In this document: piece after piece, positions 20,402 through 29,290 of the stretch
How the letters are laid out: every line of letters starts with the position of its first letter
How positions within the stretch are numbered: the stretch's first letter is position 1
Origin: JAEZBP01 sp963832725
GTDB taxonomy: Bacteria > Myxococcota_A > Polyangia > Polyangiales > Sandaracinaceae
Reading direction: 5' to 3'
DNA length: 64,000 nt
Assembly: GCA_963832725.1 (NCBI GenBank)
Contig: CAWHVG010000005.1
Span: 1,674,001-1,738,000, forward strand
Position numbers and translations under genes: made by a program
Notes under the pieces: model-generated
What the model saw: the letters and a program-made list of their open reading frames with translations, nothing else
Databases searched by the model: none
What the model was told of the DNA's origin: nothing

Positions 20402-22494
20402 AAGTGGAAACCACCGACGAGTCGAAGATTCACTCCGATGCCGCCTTCGCCTGCGAAGGCTCGACCTCCGCCCCGAGCTCGCTCGAGCGGGAGCGCAGGC
20501 TCGGACTGGGGGCGTCTCCTCGGACGCGAAGGCTGGCCGCCGTCGCGTTCCTCGCCGCGCTCGCGGGCGCCAGCGGCTGCTCCGGGACGCCGGTCGCGGG
20601 GGACGGCGGCACGCTCGACGACGGTGGAGTGACGGTCGACTCGGGCAGCGGCTGCGGGGACACGCAGACCGACCCGATGCACTGCGGCAGCTGCGACCAC
20701 GCCTGCGCGACGGTCGAGCACGGCGCGGCGACATGCACCGACATGGTCTGCGGGTTCACGTGCGATCCGGGCTACGCGCCCGTGATGGGCGCGTGCGCCG
20801 AGCTCGAGGCCCCGCGGCCGATCGCGCCGCTGTCCACGGCCACCGCGACCTCCCGCCGACCGACTTTCCGCTGGGAGCTGGCGCCGGGGACCGACGGGGC
20901 CCAGGTCGAGGTCTGCGCCGACCGGGCCTGCGACACAGTCGTCGCGACCTTCACCGCCACCGGCGATCGGGGAGCGCCGAGCGCCGACCTGCCGCAGGGG
21001 CTCTCGTTCTGGCGCCTTCGTGGTACGAACGGCGACTACGTGGGCGTGACCCCCTCACCCACCTGGGAGCTCCTCGTCGGGGCACGCTCGGCGCCCGCGG
21101 ACACCTCCTGGGGTACCCGCCTGGACATCGACGGCGACGGCTACTTCAATCTGGCCGTCGGCGCTCCCAACGCGAGCTCCGGCACCGGTCGCGCCTCCGT
21201 CTTCCTCGGCAGCGAGGCCGGCCCCGCCACCAGCCCGGACCTGACCTTCGACGGCATGGGGGAGGACCAGTACTTCGGCTACTCCGTCGCGAGCGCCGGC
21301 GACCTCGACGGCGATGGGTTCACGGATTCCGTGATCGGCGCTCCCGACGGCCAGTCGTACGACGGGCGGGCGTACATCTACTTCGGCGGCGAGGCCGGGC
21401 CGGGCACCAGCCCGGACGTCAGCCTGCACGGGACCGCGCCGGGCGAGTACTTCGGCGCCTCGGTGGCGAGCGCGGGTGACGTGAACGGCGACGGGTTCGC
21501 CGATCTCGTGGTGGGCGCGTACGGGGCCGACTCCGCCGCGGGACGGGCCTACGTGTTCCTCGGAAGCGAGACCGGGCCCGACACCAGCCCGAGCGTCACG
21601 CTCCACGGCGAAGCGACCGAGGATGGCTTCGGCGCGTCGGTGGCGAGCGTCGGCGACATGAACGGAGACGGCTTTGCCGACCTTGTGGTGGGCGCGTACG
21701 GGGCCGACTCCGGAAGTGGCCGGGCGTACGTCTTCCTCGGGGGCGAGAGCGGCCCCGGCACCAGCCCGGACGCGGTCCTCGCCGGCGCCACGGCACGCGG
21801 GAGCTTCGGCAAGTCGGTCGCGGGCGCGGGCGATCTCGACGGCGATGGGCTCGCCGACCTGGTGGTCGGCGCCCCCACCTACGACTCCAGCGCCGGCCGG
21901 GCCTACGTGTTCCTCGGCAGCGAGAGCGACCCCGGCAGCGGCCCGGACGTGGTGCTCGAGGCGGTCGCCACGAGCGAAGGCTTCGGGAGGGCGGTCGCGG
22001 GCGCGGGCGACCTCGACGGCGACGGGTTCGCCGACTTGGCCGTCGGCGCGCCCTACGGCGCCGGCCACGTCTACCTTTTCTCCGGCGGCTCGGCGGGGCC
22101 CGGTACGACGCCGTCTGCGACTCTCGATGGCCCCGACGTCGCGTCCAGTGGCTTCGGCGGCTCGGTGGCCGGCACCGGCGACGTCGACGGCGACGGGTTC
22201 GACGACATGGTCGTCGGGGCTGCACAGGCTGAGCGCGCGGCGCTGTATCTCGGCGGCTCGGGTGGTCTCCCCACGAGCCCCGCCGCCACCCTGTCTGGTG
22301 GGGCGTCGAGCCTCTTCGGCACCGCCGTCGCCAGCGCGAAATCCCCGGGCCCCGTCCCCTGGTGGCTCGAGCCGCCGGCGGGGCTCACCGGACCAGGTGT
22401 AGCGCCAGCGCCAGGTGGATGGCGCGGTACGGCCGATGGACGGCGCGCTCCGCAGGGGCCTCGAGCTCCTCGACGAATCCTGAAGCGACGGTGA
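20395..22494 (+). CDS. FG-GAP (integrin-like) beta-propeller lipoprotein
   Basis: A 699-residue exported protein. After a 40-residue n-region, LAAVAFLAALAGASGC gives a lipoprotein signal; a start closer to that segment is possible. Next come a short cysteine-rich EGF-like part (TDPMHCGSCDHACATVEHG), a fibronectin-like beta domain, and from about residue 240 seven or eight FG-GAP repeats of 60-65 residues with calcium loops of the type DLDGDGFTD, DVNGDGFADLVVG and the recurring GRAYVFLGS. They should close into a calcium-binding propeller used in adhesion or surface display. The last 50 residues (after ASSLFGTAVAS) are Pro/Gly/Arg-rich and unlike a propeller blade, which suggests a frame break or 3' rearrangement near 22335. 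Confidence 0.8.
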   Translation: MLKVETTDESKIHSDAAFACEGSTSAPSSLERERRLGLGASPRTRRLAAVAFLAALAGASGCSGTPVAGDGGTLDDGGVTVDSGSGCGDTQTDPMHCGSCDHACATVEHGAATCTDMVCGFTCDPGYAPVMGACAELEAPRPIAPLSTATATSRRPTFRWELAPGTDGAQVEVCADRACDTVVATFTATGDRGAPSADLPQGLSFWRLRGTNGDYVGVTPSPTWELLVGARSAPADTSWGTRLDIDGDGYFNLAVGAPNASSGTGRASVFLGSEAGPATSPDLTFDGMGEDQYFGYSVASAGDLDGDGFTDSVIGAPDGQSYDGRAYIYFGGEAGPGTSPDVSLHGTAPGEYFGASVASAGDVNGDGFADLVVGAYGADSAAGRAYVFLGSETGPDTSPSVTLHGEATEDGFGASVASVGDMNGDGFADLVVGAYGADSGSGRAYVFLGGESGPGTSPDAVLAGATARGSFGKSVAGAGDLDGDGLADLVVGAPTYDSSAGRAYVFLGSESDPGSGPDVVLEAVATSEGFGRAVAGAGDLDGDGFADLAVGAPYGAGHVYLFSGGSAGPGTTPSATLDGPDVASSGFGGSVAGTGDVDGDGFDDMVVGAAQAERAALYLGGSGGLPTSPAATLSGGASSLFGTAVASAKSPGPVPWWLEPPAGLTGPGVAPAPGGWRGTADGRRAPQGPRAPRRILKRR

Positions 22495-22497
22495 TTG

Positions 22498-22700
22498 TCG
22501 TCGGCAACATCGCCGTGGCGGTCGCCTTGATCGCAGCGCACTCGTCCGCGAGCACGCAGTGGCTCACTCGCTGGCCACTCATCTTCGGTGCGAGCGCGGA
22601 CGGCGCGCGGGGGATTTGTCCACGATCGCGGGATCGATGATGACCATCGCAGGGGTCACGTTCTCGATGACCCTGGTGACGCTGGCGTGGCAGTCCGTTG
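22498..22700 (+). pseudogene. DUF2254 membrane protein remnant
   Basis: Two frames joined near 22610 read VVGNIAVAVALIAAHSSAST, then RWPLIFGASADGARG, then LSTIAGSMMTIAGVTFSMTL. This is the conserved N-terminal block of DUF2254 predicted membrane proteins. After VTLAWQ the homology ends, and no matching C-terminus follows, so roughly 80 of 400 residues remain. The rest of 22495-23004 holds no supportable gene. It is part of the same scarred zone as the transposase. Confidence 0.6.
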
Positions 22701-23004
22701 AAGGCCGAGTCGACGGATGCTCTGCAAGGTCACGAGGTCCCGGCCATCGGAGGCCGAAGAGGAGATCGGTGATGCGCTCTCTCTGGCTCGTCGGGGTGGC
22801 GATCGCGATGCTCGTCACGGGCGGATAGATATCCGTGAAGGGGCCGATCGGGTTGCGAGGGCTCAGCCAGTCGACGGACGGCCGAGCGTAGCGCACCACG
22901 CGGACAGCTGCCGCCGCGAGGGCTCGTCGCGGGCCGCGCTGGCGATGCACCTTGGCTCCCCCCGCGCGGCGGTCGCCAGCCCCGCACCCTCCGACGCCGG
23001 CCGC

Positions 23005-23937
23005 TCACCGGGGCCGCTCCGTCGGCGGCATGTGGACGATCTCGACGGTGCTGGAGGCCACCTCGATGCCTTCGGCGCGCAACCCCTGGAGGATCTGCCG
23101 GAACATCGCGTCCTTCACGTCGCGCACGCCGAACGATCGCGTCACGAAGCGGACGGCCAGGCCGATCCAATTGTCGGTGAGGCGCACGTAGACGCGTGGC
23201 TCGAGGTCGCTCGCCTTCAGGAGATAGCGCCCGCGCAGCTGTCCGAGCTCGGCGCGGGCTTTCTCGACCTGCGCGGCGGTGTGGCGGTGCGCGGCGTCGA
23301 GGAGGATCTTCTCCACGACCGCGATATCCGCGTCGTAGCGGACCGGAACATGGATCTCCTCCCACAGTAGATCGAAGTTCGCCGTGTAGTTGAATACCGG
23401 TTTCTTGAAGACTTCGGAGTTGACGACGGTGACGACGCGGCCGGTGTACTGGCGCGCGGTCACCCAGTGATTCGGATCGGGCAGGAGCGACGCCGGGACG
23501 CCCATCTCCATGATGGTGGTCTTGAAGAGACCGATGTCGAGCACGTCGCCGCGCACACCGCCGAGCTCGATGCGGTCCCCGAAGTCGAACACGCGGCCGA
23601 ACACGATGATCAGATAGCCGGCGATGGAGAGGAGCGCGCTTTGGGAGGCGAACGCGAGCCCGCCTCCGATGAGCCCGCTGAACACCGCGAGGTTGCTCGG
23701 CTTGTCGAACCAGATCGAGAGCAGCACCACCGTGGCGAGCAGCCCGAGCGCGATGAGCGCGAGCTTGCGGCCGCGTACCGAGCCCTTGGTGGCTTGGCCG
23801 GGCAAGAGGCGCACCGCGATGCGGACGAGCCGCCCTATCAACCACGCTGCCCCCAGCACGCCGGCCGTGAGGACCAGCTTGTCGAGGGTCTGTCCGTTCG
23901 CTCCCAGGATGCGGACGCCGAACCACTCCATCTTCAT
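23005..23937 (-). CDS. Mechanosensitive channel, MscS family
   Basis: A small-conductance mechanosensitive channel that opens under membrane tension to release solutes. From MKMEWFGVRILG (23937) there are helices at LDKLVLTAGVLGAAWLIGRL and LALIALGLLATVVLLSIW. The pore-lining TM3 is VFSGLIGGGLAFASQSALLS, then the beta domain FGRVFDFGDRIELGGVRGDV and a cytoplasmic alpha/beta vestibule. TM3 has the Gly/Ala spacing of MscS pores. An in-frame ATG at 24156 would add 73 Arg-rich residues and is rejected. Length 310 is typical of single-module MscS. Divergent from the DUF2378-like gene. Confidence 0.88.
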   Translation of the reverse strand: MKMEWFGVRILGANGQTLDKLVLTAGVLGAAWLIGRLVRIAVRLLPGQATKGSVRGRKLALIALGLLATVVLLSIWFDKPSNLAVFSGLIGGGLAFASQSALLSIAGYLIIVFGRVFDFGDRIELGGVRGDVLDIGLFKTTIMEMGVPASLLPDPNHWVTARQYTGRVVTVVNSEVFKKPVFNYTANFDLLWEEIHVPVRYDADIAVVEKILLDAAHRHTAAQVEKARAELGQLRGRYLLKASDLEPRVYVRLTDNWIGLAVRFVTRSFGVRDVKDAMFRQILQGLRAEGIEVASSTVEIVHMPPTERPR

Positions 23938-24084
23938 GACATGGAGCACGGCGCGCGAGACCACAACCGATGCCCTCCGCGCGCCGTCCCGGATTGGAGG
24001 AGGCCCTGGCATGTCCCGGTGCCGGTGGAGTCGCACCGCCCCGAGCGAGTGACAGCGCGGACGCGAGAAGGCTACGCTGCGTCC

Positions 24085-24678
24085 ATGGCCGAAGAGCCGC
24101 GCATTCGGGCCGTACACACGCACAATCTCCTCCGCGCCGTGCGAGGGCTGGCGCACGGCGAGCGCGACCGAATCCTCGCGAGGCTGGGCGAGAACGACTG
24201 CGACGAGATCGATTCGACGAGCGCGCTCCTGTGGCTGCCGATGTCACTGCACATGCGGCTCTCCGACGCGGTCCGGGACGTGCTCGGCCCCGAGCGCAAC
24301 GTGCTGCTCTGGCGCACGGCCATGACGAAGACGTACGAGCGTCCGATGCTCCGCGGCTTCGCCACCACGGCGGTCGAGATCTTCGGTATGACTCCCGCCG
24401 CATTGTTTCGGCGGAGCGCCGCCGTCTACAGCCACCTGACCCGCGACCTCGGGACGCTGGTCTACGAGCCCGCCGGCGAATCGTCCGGGACCGTGCGGCT
24501 CACGGGGTTCCCCGCCGATGCGTACCGTTTCATCTGCTACGTGGAGGGCCTCGCGGGCTGCCTCGAGAGCACGCTGACCCTCGGCCGCGCCACCGGCGAG
24601 GTGGTGGTCCGCGAGCTCGACGAGGCAAGGGGCGACGTGAGCTACTCGGTCAGCTGGGTGCAGCTTTCGAAGTCGTGA
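24085..24678 (+). CDS. DUF2378-like myxobacterial protein
   Basis: A 197-residue soluble protein, start MAEEPRIRAVHTHNLLRAVR at 24085. It has the helical pattern and motifs I associate with the myxobacterial paralogous family TIGR02265/DUF2378: an N-terminal LLRAVRGLAHGERDRILARL, a central WLPMSLHMRLSDAVRDVLGP, and later FGMTPAALFRRSAAVYSHLT. Members are abundant in myxobacteria and of unknown function. The assignment is from pattern memory and moderately sure. No signal peptide or membrane helix. Confidence 0.6.
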   Translation: MAEEPRIRAVHTHNLLRAVRGLAHGERDRILARLGENDCDEIDSTSALLWLPMSLHMRLSDAVRDVLGPERNVLLWRTAMTKTYERPMLRGFATTAVEIFGMTPAALFRRSAAVYSHLTRDLGTLVYEPAGESSGTVRLTGFPADAYRFICYVEGLAGCLESTLTLGRATGEVVVRELDEARGDVSYSVSWVQLSKS

Positions 24679-24960
24679 CATCGCTTCCCGGGTGACGCCG
24701 GCAGACCGCGAGCGCCCGGCTGCATGCCGAGAGAAGAAGGCGTCATCGGCGATCCCTGCTTGCACCCGAAGGGTCGCTCCGCGGACTACCGTGCGCGCTC
24801 CGAGCTCCGTTCCCGGTTTCGTGCCCGTGCCACCAACCCGTTCGGAGCCCGAGTCGTACCGTCGTCCCGAAGCTCGAATCCGTCATCTCCAGAAATCCGG
24901 ATCGAGCTTCGGGCCCCGCGGACTACCGCTCGGCCTCCCTTCGCACGTACCATGTCGGCC

Positions 24961-27196
24961 ATGCGCGCCCTGGTCTCCACGTCCCTCCTTCTCCTCTTGC
25001 TCTCCGCCTGCGGCAACGACGCGCCGGCGGCGGGCACCTGCTCGACGTCTTCCGATTGCAGCGACGGGAGCGAGTGCGTCGACGGCATGTGCACGCCTCG
25101 ACAAGACTCGGGCCCGAGCTCGACGGCCGACGGCGGGTCGATGTGCGGGCCCTCCGGCTGCCCGTCCACCATGGACGCGGGGCCTCGGACGCTGCACATC
25201 GAGCCCGCCAACCCGGTCATCGAGGCGGACGGGAGCCCGAGCGATCTCCAGCTCCACGCGCTGATCGGCTCCACCGAGCAGAGCAGCGTGACCTGGCTGC
25301 TCGACGACGTGGTGGTCGGGACCATCGCGCCGACGGGGATCTTCACGGCCAACGGGCTGGTCGCGGGCCAAGTGCAGGTCACCGCGCGCTACGGGCGCCT
25401 CGAGGCGACGACGACGATCACCGTCCACGTGAACGCCTCGCAGAGCTTCGACGACGGGCTCTCTTCCGCCGACCAGGACACGCTGCGCGCCGGCGGCGAT
25501 CCGGGTACCGACTTCCGCTGGCTCTACCCCTACGACGGCACCGTGTTTCCGCGCGGGCTGACCGCGCCCACCCTCCAGCTCGGCGGCGGCGGCGCCGACG
25601 CGGTCCGCGTGACCATCGACATCGACGCGCAGAGCTTCCACTGGGAGGGCTTCTTCACCGGCAACGACCCGCTGCAGATCGCGCTGCCGCAGGACGTGTG
25701 GGACGGCGCGAGCCGCAGCGCGACCGCGACCGCTCCCTTGGTGGTCGGCGTCACCAAGCTCTCGGCCGGAGCCGCCGCCGGGCCTGTCACCGAGACCTTG
25801 AACATCGCTCGAGGCGAGCTGACCGGGAGCATCTATTACAACTCCTACAACTCGCACTTGGCCGGTGGAGGCGCCATTCTACGCGTCCGGTTCGGCGAAG
25901 ACGCGCAGGTCGTTCAGGGTGGGTGCACCGTTTGTCACTCGGTCAGCGCCAACGGAAACCGCATCGCCAGCGGGCTGAGCTGGAGCGGCACCGCCACCAT
26001 CACGGGAACCGGCAATCCGATCCAGAGCGGCACCATCGACGTGGACTCGAGCGGCAGCGCGACGGCGGACTGGACCGATCCCGACGGCCGCAAGTTTGCG
26101 TTCGCCGCGCTCACGCCGGACGGCGCGATGGCGCTCTCGAACGCGGTGGCGCCGAGCAATCAGATCCGCGGGCTCTCCGGCACCCTCCCCTCGCGGCTCT
26201 GGAACGCCACCACCGGCACCCAGATCGACGCCCCGAGCTTCACCGACACGATTCAGTACGCCGTGACGCCGCAGTTCGCGCCCGACGCGTCGGCGCTGGC
26301 GTTCAGCTGGTTCCGCGCGGACGGCACCGACGGCCGGGTCCTGACGGTGATGAGCTTCGACGGCACGACCTCGCCGCCGACCTTCGGCGCGCCGCGCACG
26401 GTCGTGGTCCGCGACGGCACCACCGGCATGGTCGGCTGGCCGAGCTTCTTGCCCGACGGAAACGCCGTCCTCTACCAGGAGGGCGACCACTTCGACACCT
26501 CGCTCAGCGGCGGCGTCGGCAACCCGAACCATCCATCCTACGCCGATCTGAGGCTGGTCGATTCTGACGAGCTGCGACGGCGACGGGAACAATTGCAGCG
26601 TCTCCTCGCTCGACATGCTCAACGGCTACGCATCGGGATCGTTCACTCTGCCTTACGGCGAGACAGAAGAGGCGCATTCGAACTACGAGCCGACCGTGCT
26701 TCCGATCGCGGTCGGCGGCTACTACTGGGTCGTGTTCACCAGCCGCCGCTGCTATGGCAACACCATCGCGCCGGGCGGCACGGTGGCGGGAGGCGACGAC
26801 CGCTGGGGCTATCACTCGACCACGGCCGAGGTGCCCAGCGTGCGCAAGAAGCTCTGGATCGCGGCCATCGACATGTCGGGCGGCTCCGGCGACCGCAGCC
26901 ACCCGCCCTTCTACCTGCCCGGCCAGGAGATCGACGCGGGCAACATGCGCGGCTTCGCGGCGCTCGATCCCTGCCGCGCCGACGGCGACACCTGCGCCTC
27001 GGCGGCGGAGTGCTGCGGCGGGTTCTGCCGCCAGAGCGACGCGGGCGACGGCGGGACGCCCATCTTGCAGTGTGTGCCGCGGCCGGACGGCTGCTCGCAG
27101 GAGGAAGAGGCCTGCACCGCCGACGCCGACTGCTGCGACGCCGCCCTCGGCTCGACCTGCATCAACGGCCACTGCGCGAGCCCGGTGCTGCGCTGA
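24961..27196 (+). CDS. Large exported lipoprotein with Ig-like domain, CxxCH motif and propeller; one frame break
   Basis: About 745 residues. MRALVSTSLLLLLLSACG (24961) is a strong lipoprotein signal; an ATG nine bases earlier gives the same frame. Order: a cysteine-rich segment (CSTSSDCSDGSECVDGMC), a BIG2/Ig-like domain (VTWLLDDVVVGTIAPTGIFT), a beta-rich region, then GGCTVCHSVSANGNRIASG, a CxxCH heme c attachment site at the head of a TolB/WD-like propeller (FAPDASALAFSW, WPSFLPDGNAVLYQ). The C-terminus has another cysteine cluster (CASAAECCGGFCRQ, CTADADCCDAALGSTC). The frame changes near 26580. A single heme c in a propeller lipoprotein suggests an electron-transfer or sensory role at the cell surface, by inference only. 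It ends 8 bases from the convergent ROK gene. Confidence 0.75.
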
Positions 27197-27203
27197 TCGC
27201 CGC

Positions 27204-28100
27204 TCAGCGGGGCCAGAGCCAGGCGGCGCCGCGGACGCCGCTGCTGTCGCCGTGCACGGCCGGGACCAGCTTCGTCGCCACGGTGTCGCTGAAGACGTAG
27301 CGGCCCCAGCGGGCCGGGATGGCCTCGTAGAGGTGACCCAGGTTGCTCACGCCGCCGCCGAGCACGATCACGTGCGGGTCGAGGACGTCGATGACGGTGG
27401 CCAGCGCGCGGGCGAAGCGGTCGGCGTGCCGCTCGAGCGTGGCCTCGGCCGCGGCGTCGCCTTCTTCGGCGCGAGCGGCGATCGAGGCTGCGTCCATCCT
27501 GGCGCCGTTCACCCGCTCGTGATCGGCGGCCAAGCCGGGGCCGGAGAGCCAGGTCTCGATGCAGCCGTGCTTGCCGCAGTAGCAGGCCGGCCCGGGCAGC
27601 TCGTCCGGGGCGGGCCACGGCAGCGGATTGTGTCCCCATTCGCCCGCGATGGCGTTCGGCCCGGACAGGAGCCGCCCGCCGACGACCACACCGCCGCCGG
27701 TGCCGGTGCCCACGATCACGCCGAAGACGGTGGGCGCGCCGGCCGCCGCGCCGTCCACCGCCTCGGAGAGCGCGAAGCAGTCGGCGTCGTTGGCGATGCG
27801 CACCTCGCGGGACAGCGCCGCCGAGAGATCCCGAGGGAGAGGTCGCCCGTTGAGCGCCACCGTGTTCGCGTTCTTGATCAGGCCGCTGGCCGGCGAGATC
27901 GCGCCCGGCGTGCCCACGCCGACGGAGCAGTCCTCGCCGACCTCGCCTTCGAGCTGCGTCACCAGCGTCGCGATGGCGTCCACGATGGGCTCGTAGCCAT
28001 CCTTGGGCGTGGAGACGCGGCGGCGCAGCCGCTCCCGGCCGGCGTCGTCGATGACGATGGCCTCGATCTTGGTGCCGCCCAGGTCGACTCCGATCCGCAC
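27204..28100 (-). CDS. ROK-family sugar kinase (fructokinase/NAG kinase type)
   Basis: ATP-dependent hexose kinase of the ROK family, 298 residues and intact. The ATP site is MRIGVDLGGTKIEAIV at the N-terminus; a second phosphate loop is VGTGTGGGVVVGGRLLSG. The sugar-binding EWGHNPLP and the zinc site CYCGKHGCIETWLSG (Cys-x-Cys-x4-Cys with the preceding His) are both present, closest in wording to Mak-type fructokinases and NagK. No DNA-binding domain, so it is an enzyme, not a repressor. Which sugar it uses cannot be fixed from sequence. Confidence 0.9.
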   Translation of the reverse strand: MRIGVDLGGTKIEAIVIDDAGRERLRRRVSTPKDGYEPIVDAIATLVTQLEGEVGEDCSVGVGTPGAISPASGLIKNANTVALNGRPLPRDLSAALSREVRIANDADCFALSEAVDGAAAGAPTVFGVIVGTGTGGGVVVGGRLLSGPNAIAGEWGHNPLPWPAPDELPGPACYCGKHGCIETWLSGPGLAADHERVNGARMDAASIAARAEEGDAAAEATLERHADRFARALATVIDVLDPHVIVLGGGVSNLGHLYEAIPARWGRYVFSDTVATKLVPAVHGDSSGVRGAAWLWPR

Positions 28101-28218
28101 GCCGTCGGCATAGCATCGCGGCGGGACGCTCGCTCGACCGCGCGCCGCGATCGCGAGCGGACACTCGGCACAAACGTGCTACCTTCGCACGTCCCAAATG
28201 CTGTACGCCTCGCTCCGA

Positions 28219-29187
28219 ATGCGCCCACTCCCGACGACCGCGCGCTTCCTCGGCGCGCTCTTCCTCACGTTGCTCTCGTTCGGCTGCGGCGGCGCGGCGA
28301 CACCGCCTACCGAGACGGCCACGCATGCTGCGCCTCGGGCCGCGCTGCCGCGGACGCGCTCGCTCCCGCTCTGGGTCGTGCGCAGCCCGGACGGCCTGAC
28401 CAGCTACGTGCTCGGCACCTATCACATGGGTGTGCACATCGACGAGGTGCTGCCGCCGATGCACGCCGCCGCGTTGGACAACGCCCGCGTGCTCCTGGTC
28501 GAGCTCGATCTCGCCAACACCGATCCCGCGGAGATGATGCCCTACCTGGTGCTCCCGCCGGACCAGGATCTCCACGACCTCATCCCGCCCGATCTCTGGC
28601 CGCGGCTGGTCTCGACCCTCGTCGACACCATCCCGGAGCCCAACCTGCACCACCTCCGCCCTTGGGCCGTGATGTCACTCCTCATGTCGCAGCAAGCCAG
28701 CGCGGAGGAGTCGGAGCGGCGCGGGCAGGCGACCGAAGGCCCTTCGGTGCTCGACATGCAGGTGATGGAGCGCGCCCGGGCGTACCACGTGCCCATCCGG
28801 CCGCTCGAGACCGCGCGGGAGCAGGGCGAGCTCATGGCCGGGCTGCCCACCTCGATGGTGGTGGACTACCTCGACGAGGCGCTGAAGGGCGAGCGCCCCT
28901 CGAACCAGCAGCAGAGCGAGCTGCTCGATGCCTACCTCCACGGCGACGACGAGACGGTCGAGTCCACCCTGCTCGATCCTTCGGCGTGGGGAGGCAGCAC
29001 CGAGCTCATGGAGCGCCTCCTCTACGCCCGCAACGACCGCTGGATCGACCGCATCGACGAAGAGGCCCGCCAGGGCGATGCCTTCCTGGCGGTCGGCATG
29101 GCCCACGTGATCGGCGAGCGCGGGATCATCCACCTGCTCGAGGAGCGCGGCTACACCTGCACGCGCGTGCACGACGACCCGGGTTGA
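28219..29187 (+). CDS. TraB/GumN family lipoprotein
   Basis: An exported 322-residue protein starting MRPLPTTARFLGALFLTLLS with lipobox Cys in LLSFGC; a further in-frame ATG at 28198 is possible. Family marks are the first GxxH motif (YVLGTYHMGVHIDEVLP) and the last one (FLAVGMAHVIGERGIIHLLE), which bring conserved His and Glu residues together in the TraB/GumN/TIKI fold. TIKI members are metal-dependent proteases, so a peptidase role is possible, but bacterial GumN functions are mostly unknown. Divergent from the ROK kinase with about 120 bases between. Confidence 0.85.
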   Translation: MRPLPTTARFLGALFLTLLSFGCGGAATPPTETATHAAPRAALPRTRSLPLWVVRSPDGLTSYVLGTYHMGVHIDEVLPPMHAAALDNARVLLVELDLANTDPAEMMPYLVLPPDQDLHDLIPPDLWPRLVSTLVDTIPEPNLHHLRPWAVMSLLMSQQASAEESERRGQATEGPSVLDMQVMERARAYHVPIRPLETAREQGELMAGLPTSMVVDYLDEALKGERPSNQQQSELLDAYLHGDDETVESTLLDPSAWGGSTELMERLLYARNDRWIDRIDEEARQGDAFLAVGMAHVIGERGIIHLLEERGYTCTRVHDDPG

Positions 29188-29290
29188 GGAGAAGTGAACG
29201 TGGTTCAGGGATCGTTGGGAGGCGAGCTCGGGACGCGTGCCGCAATGATCGGATCAATCGAGTTTACTTTTTCGCCCTCGTCGGGGCGCT

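Noticed and set aside
20277..21479. Alternative frame within the FG-GAP gene
   Set aside because: Arg-rich translation of a repeat-containing gene; the FG-GAP frame has the calcium motifs.
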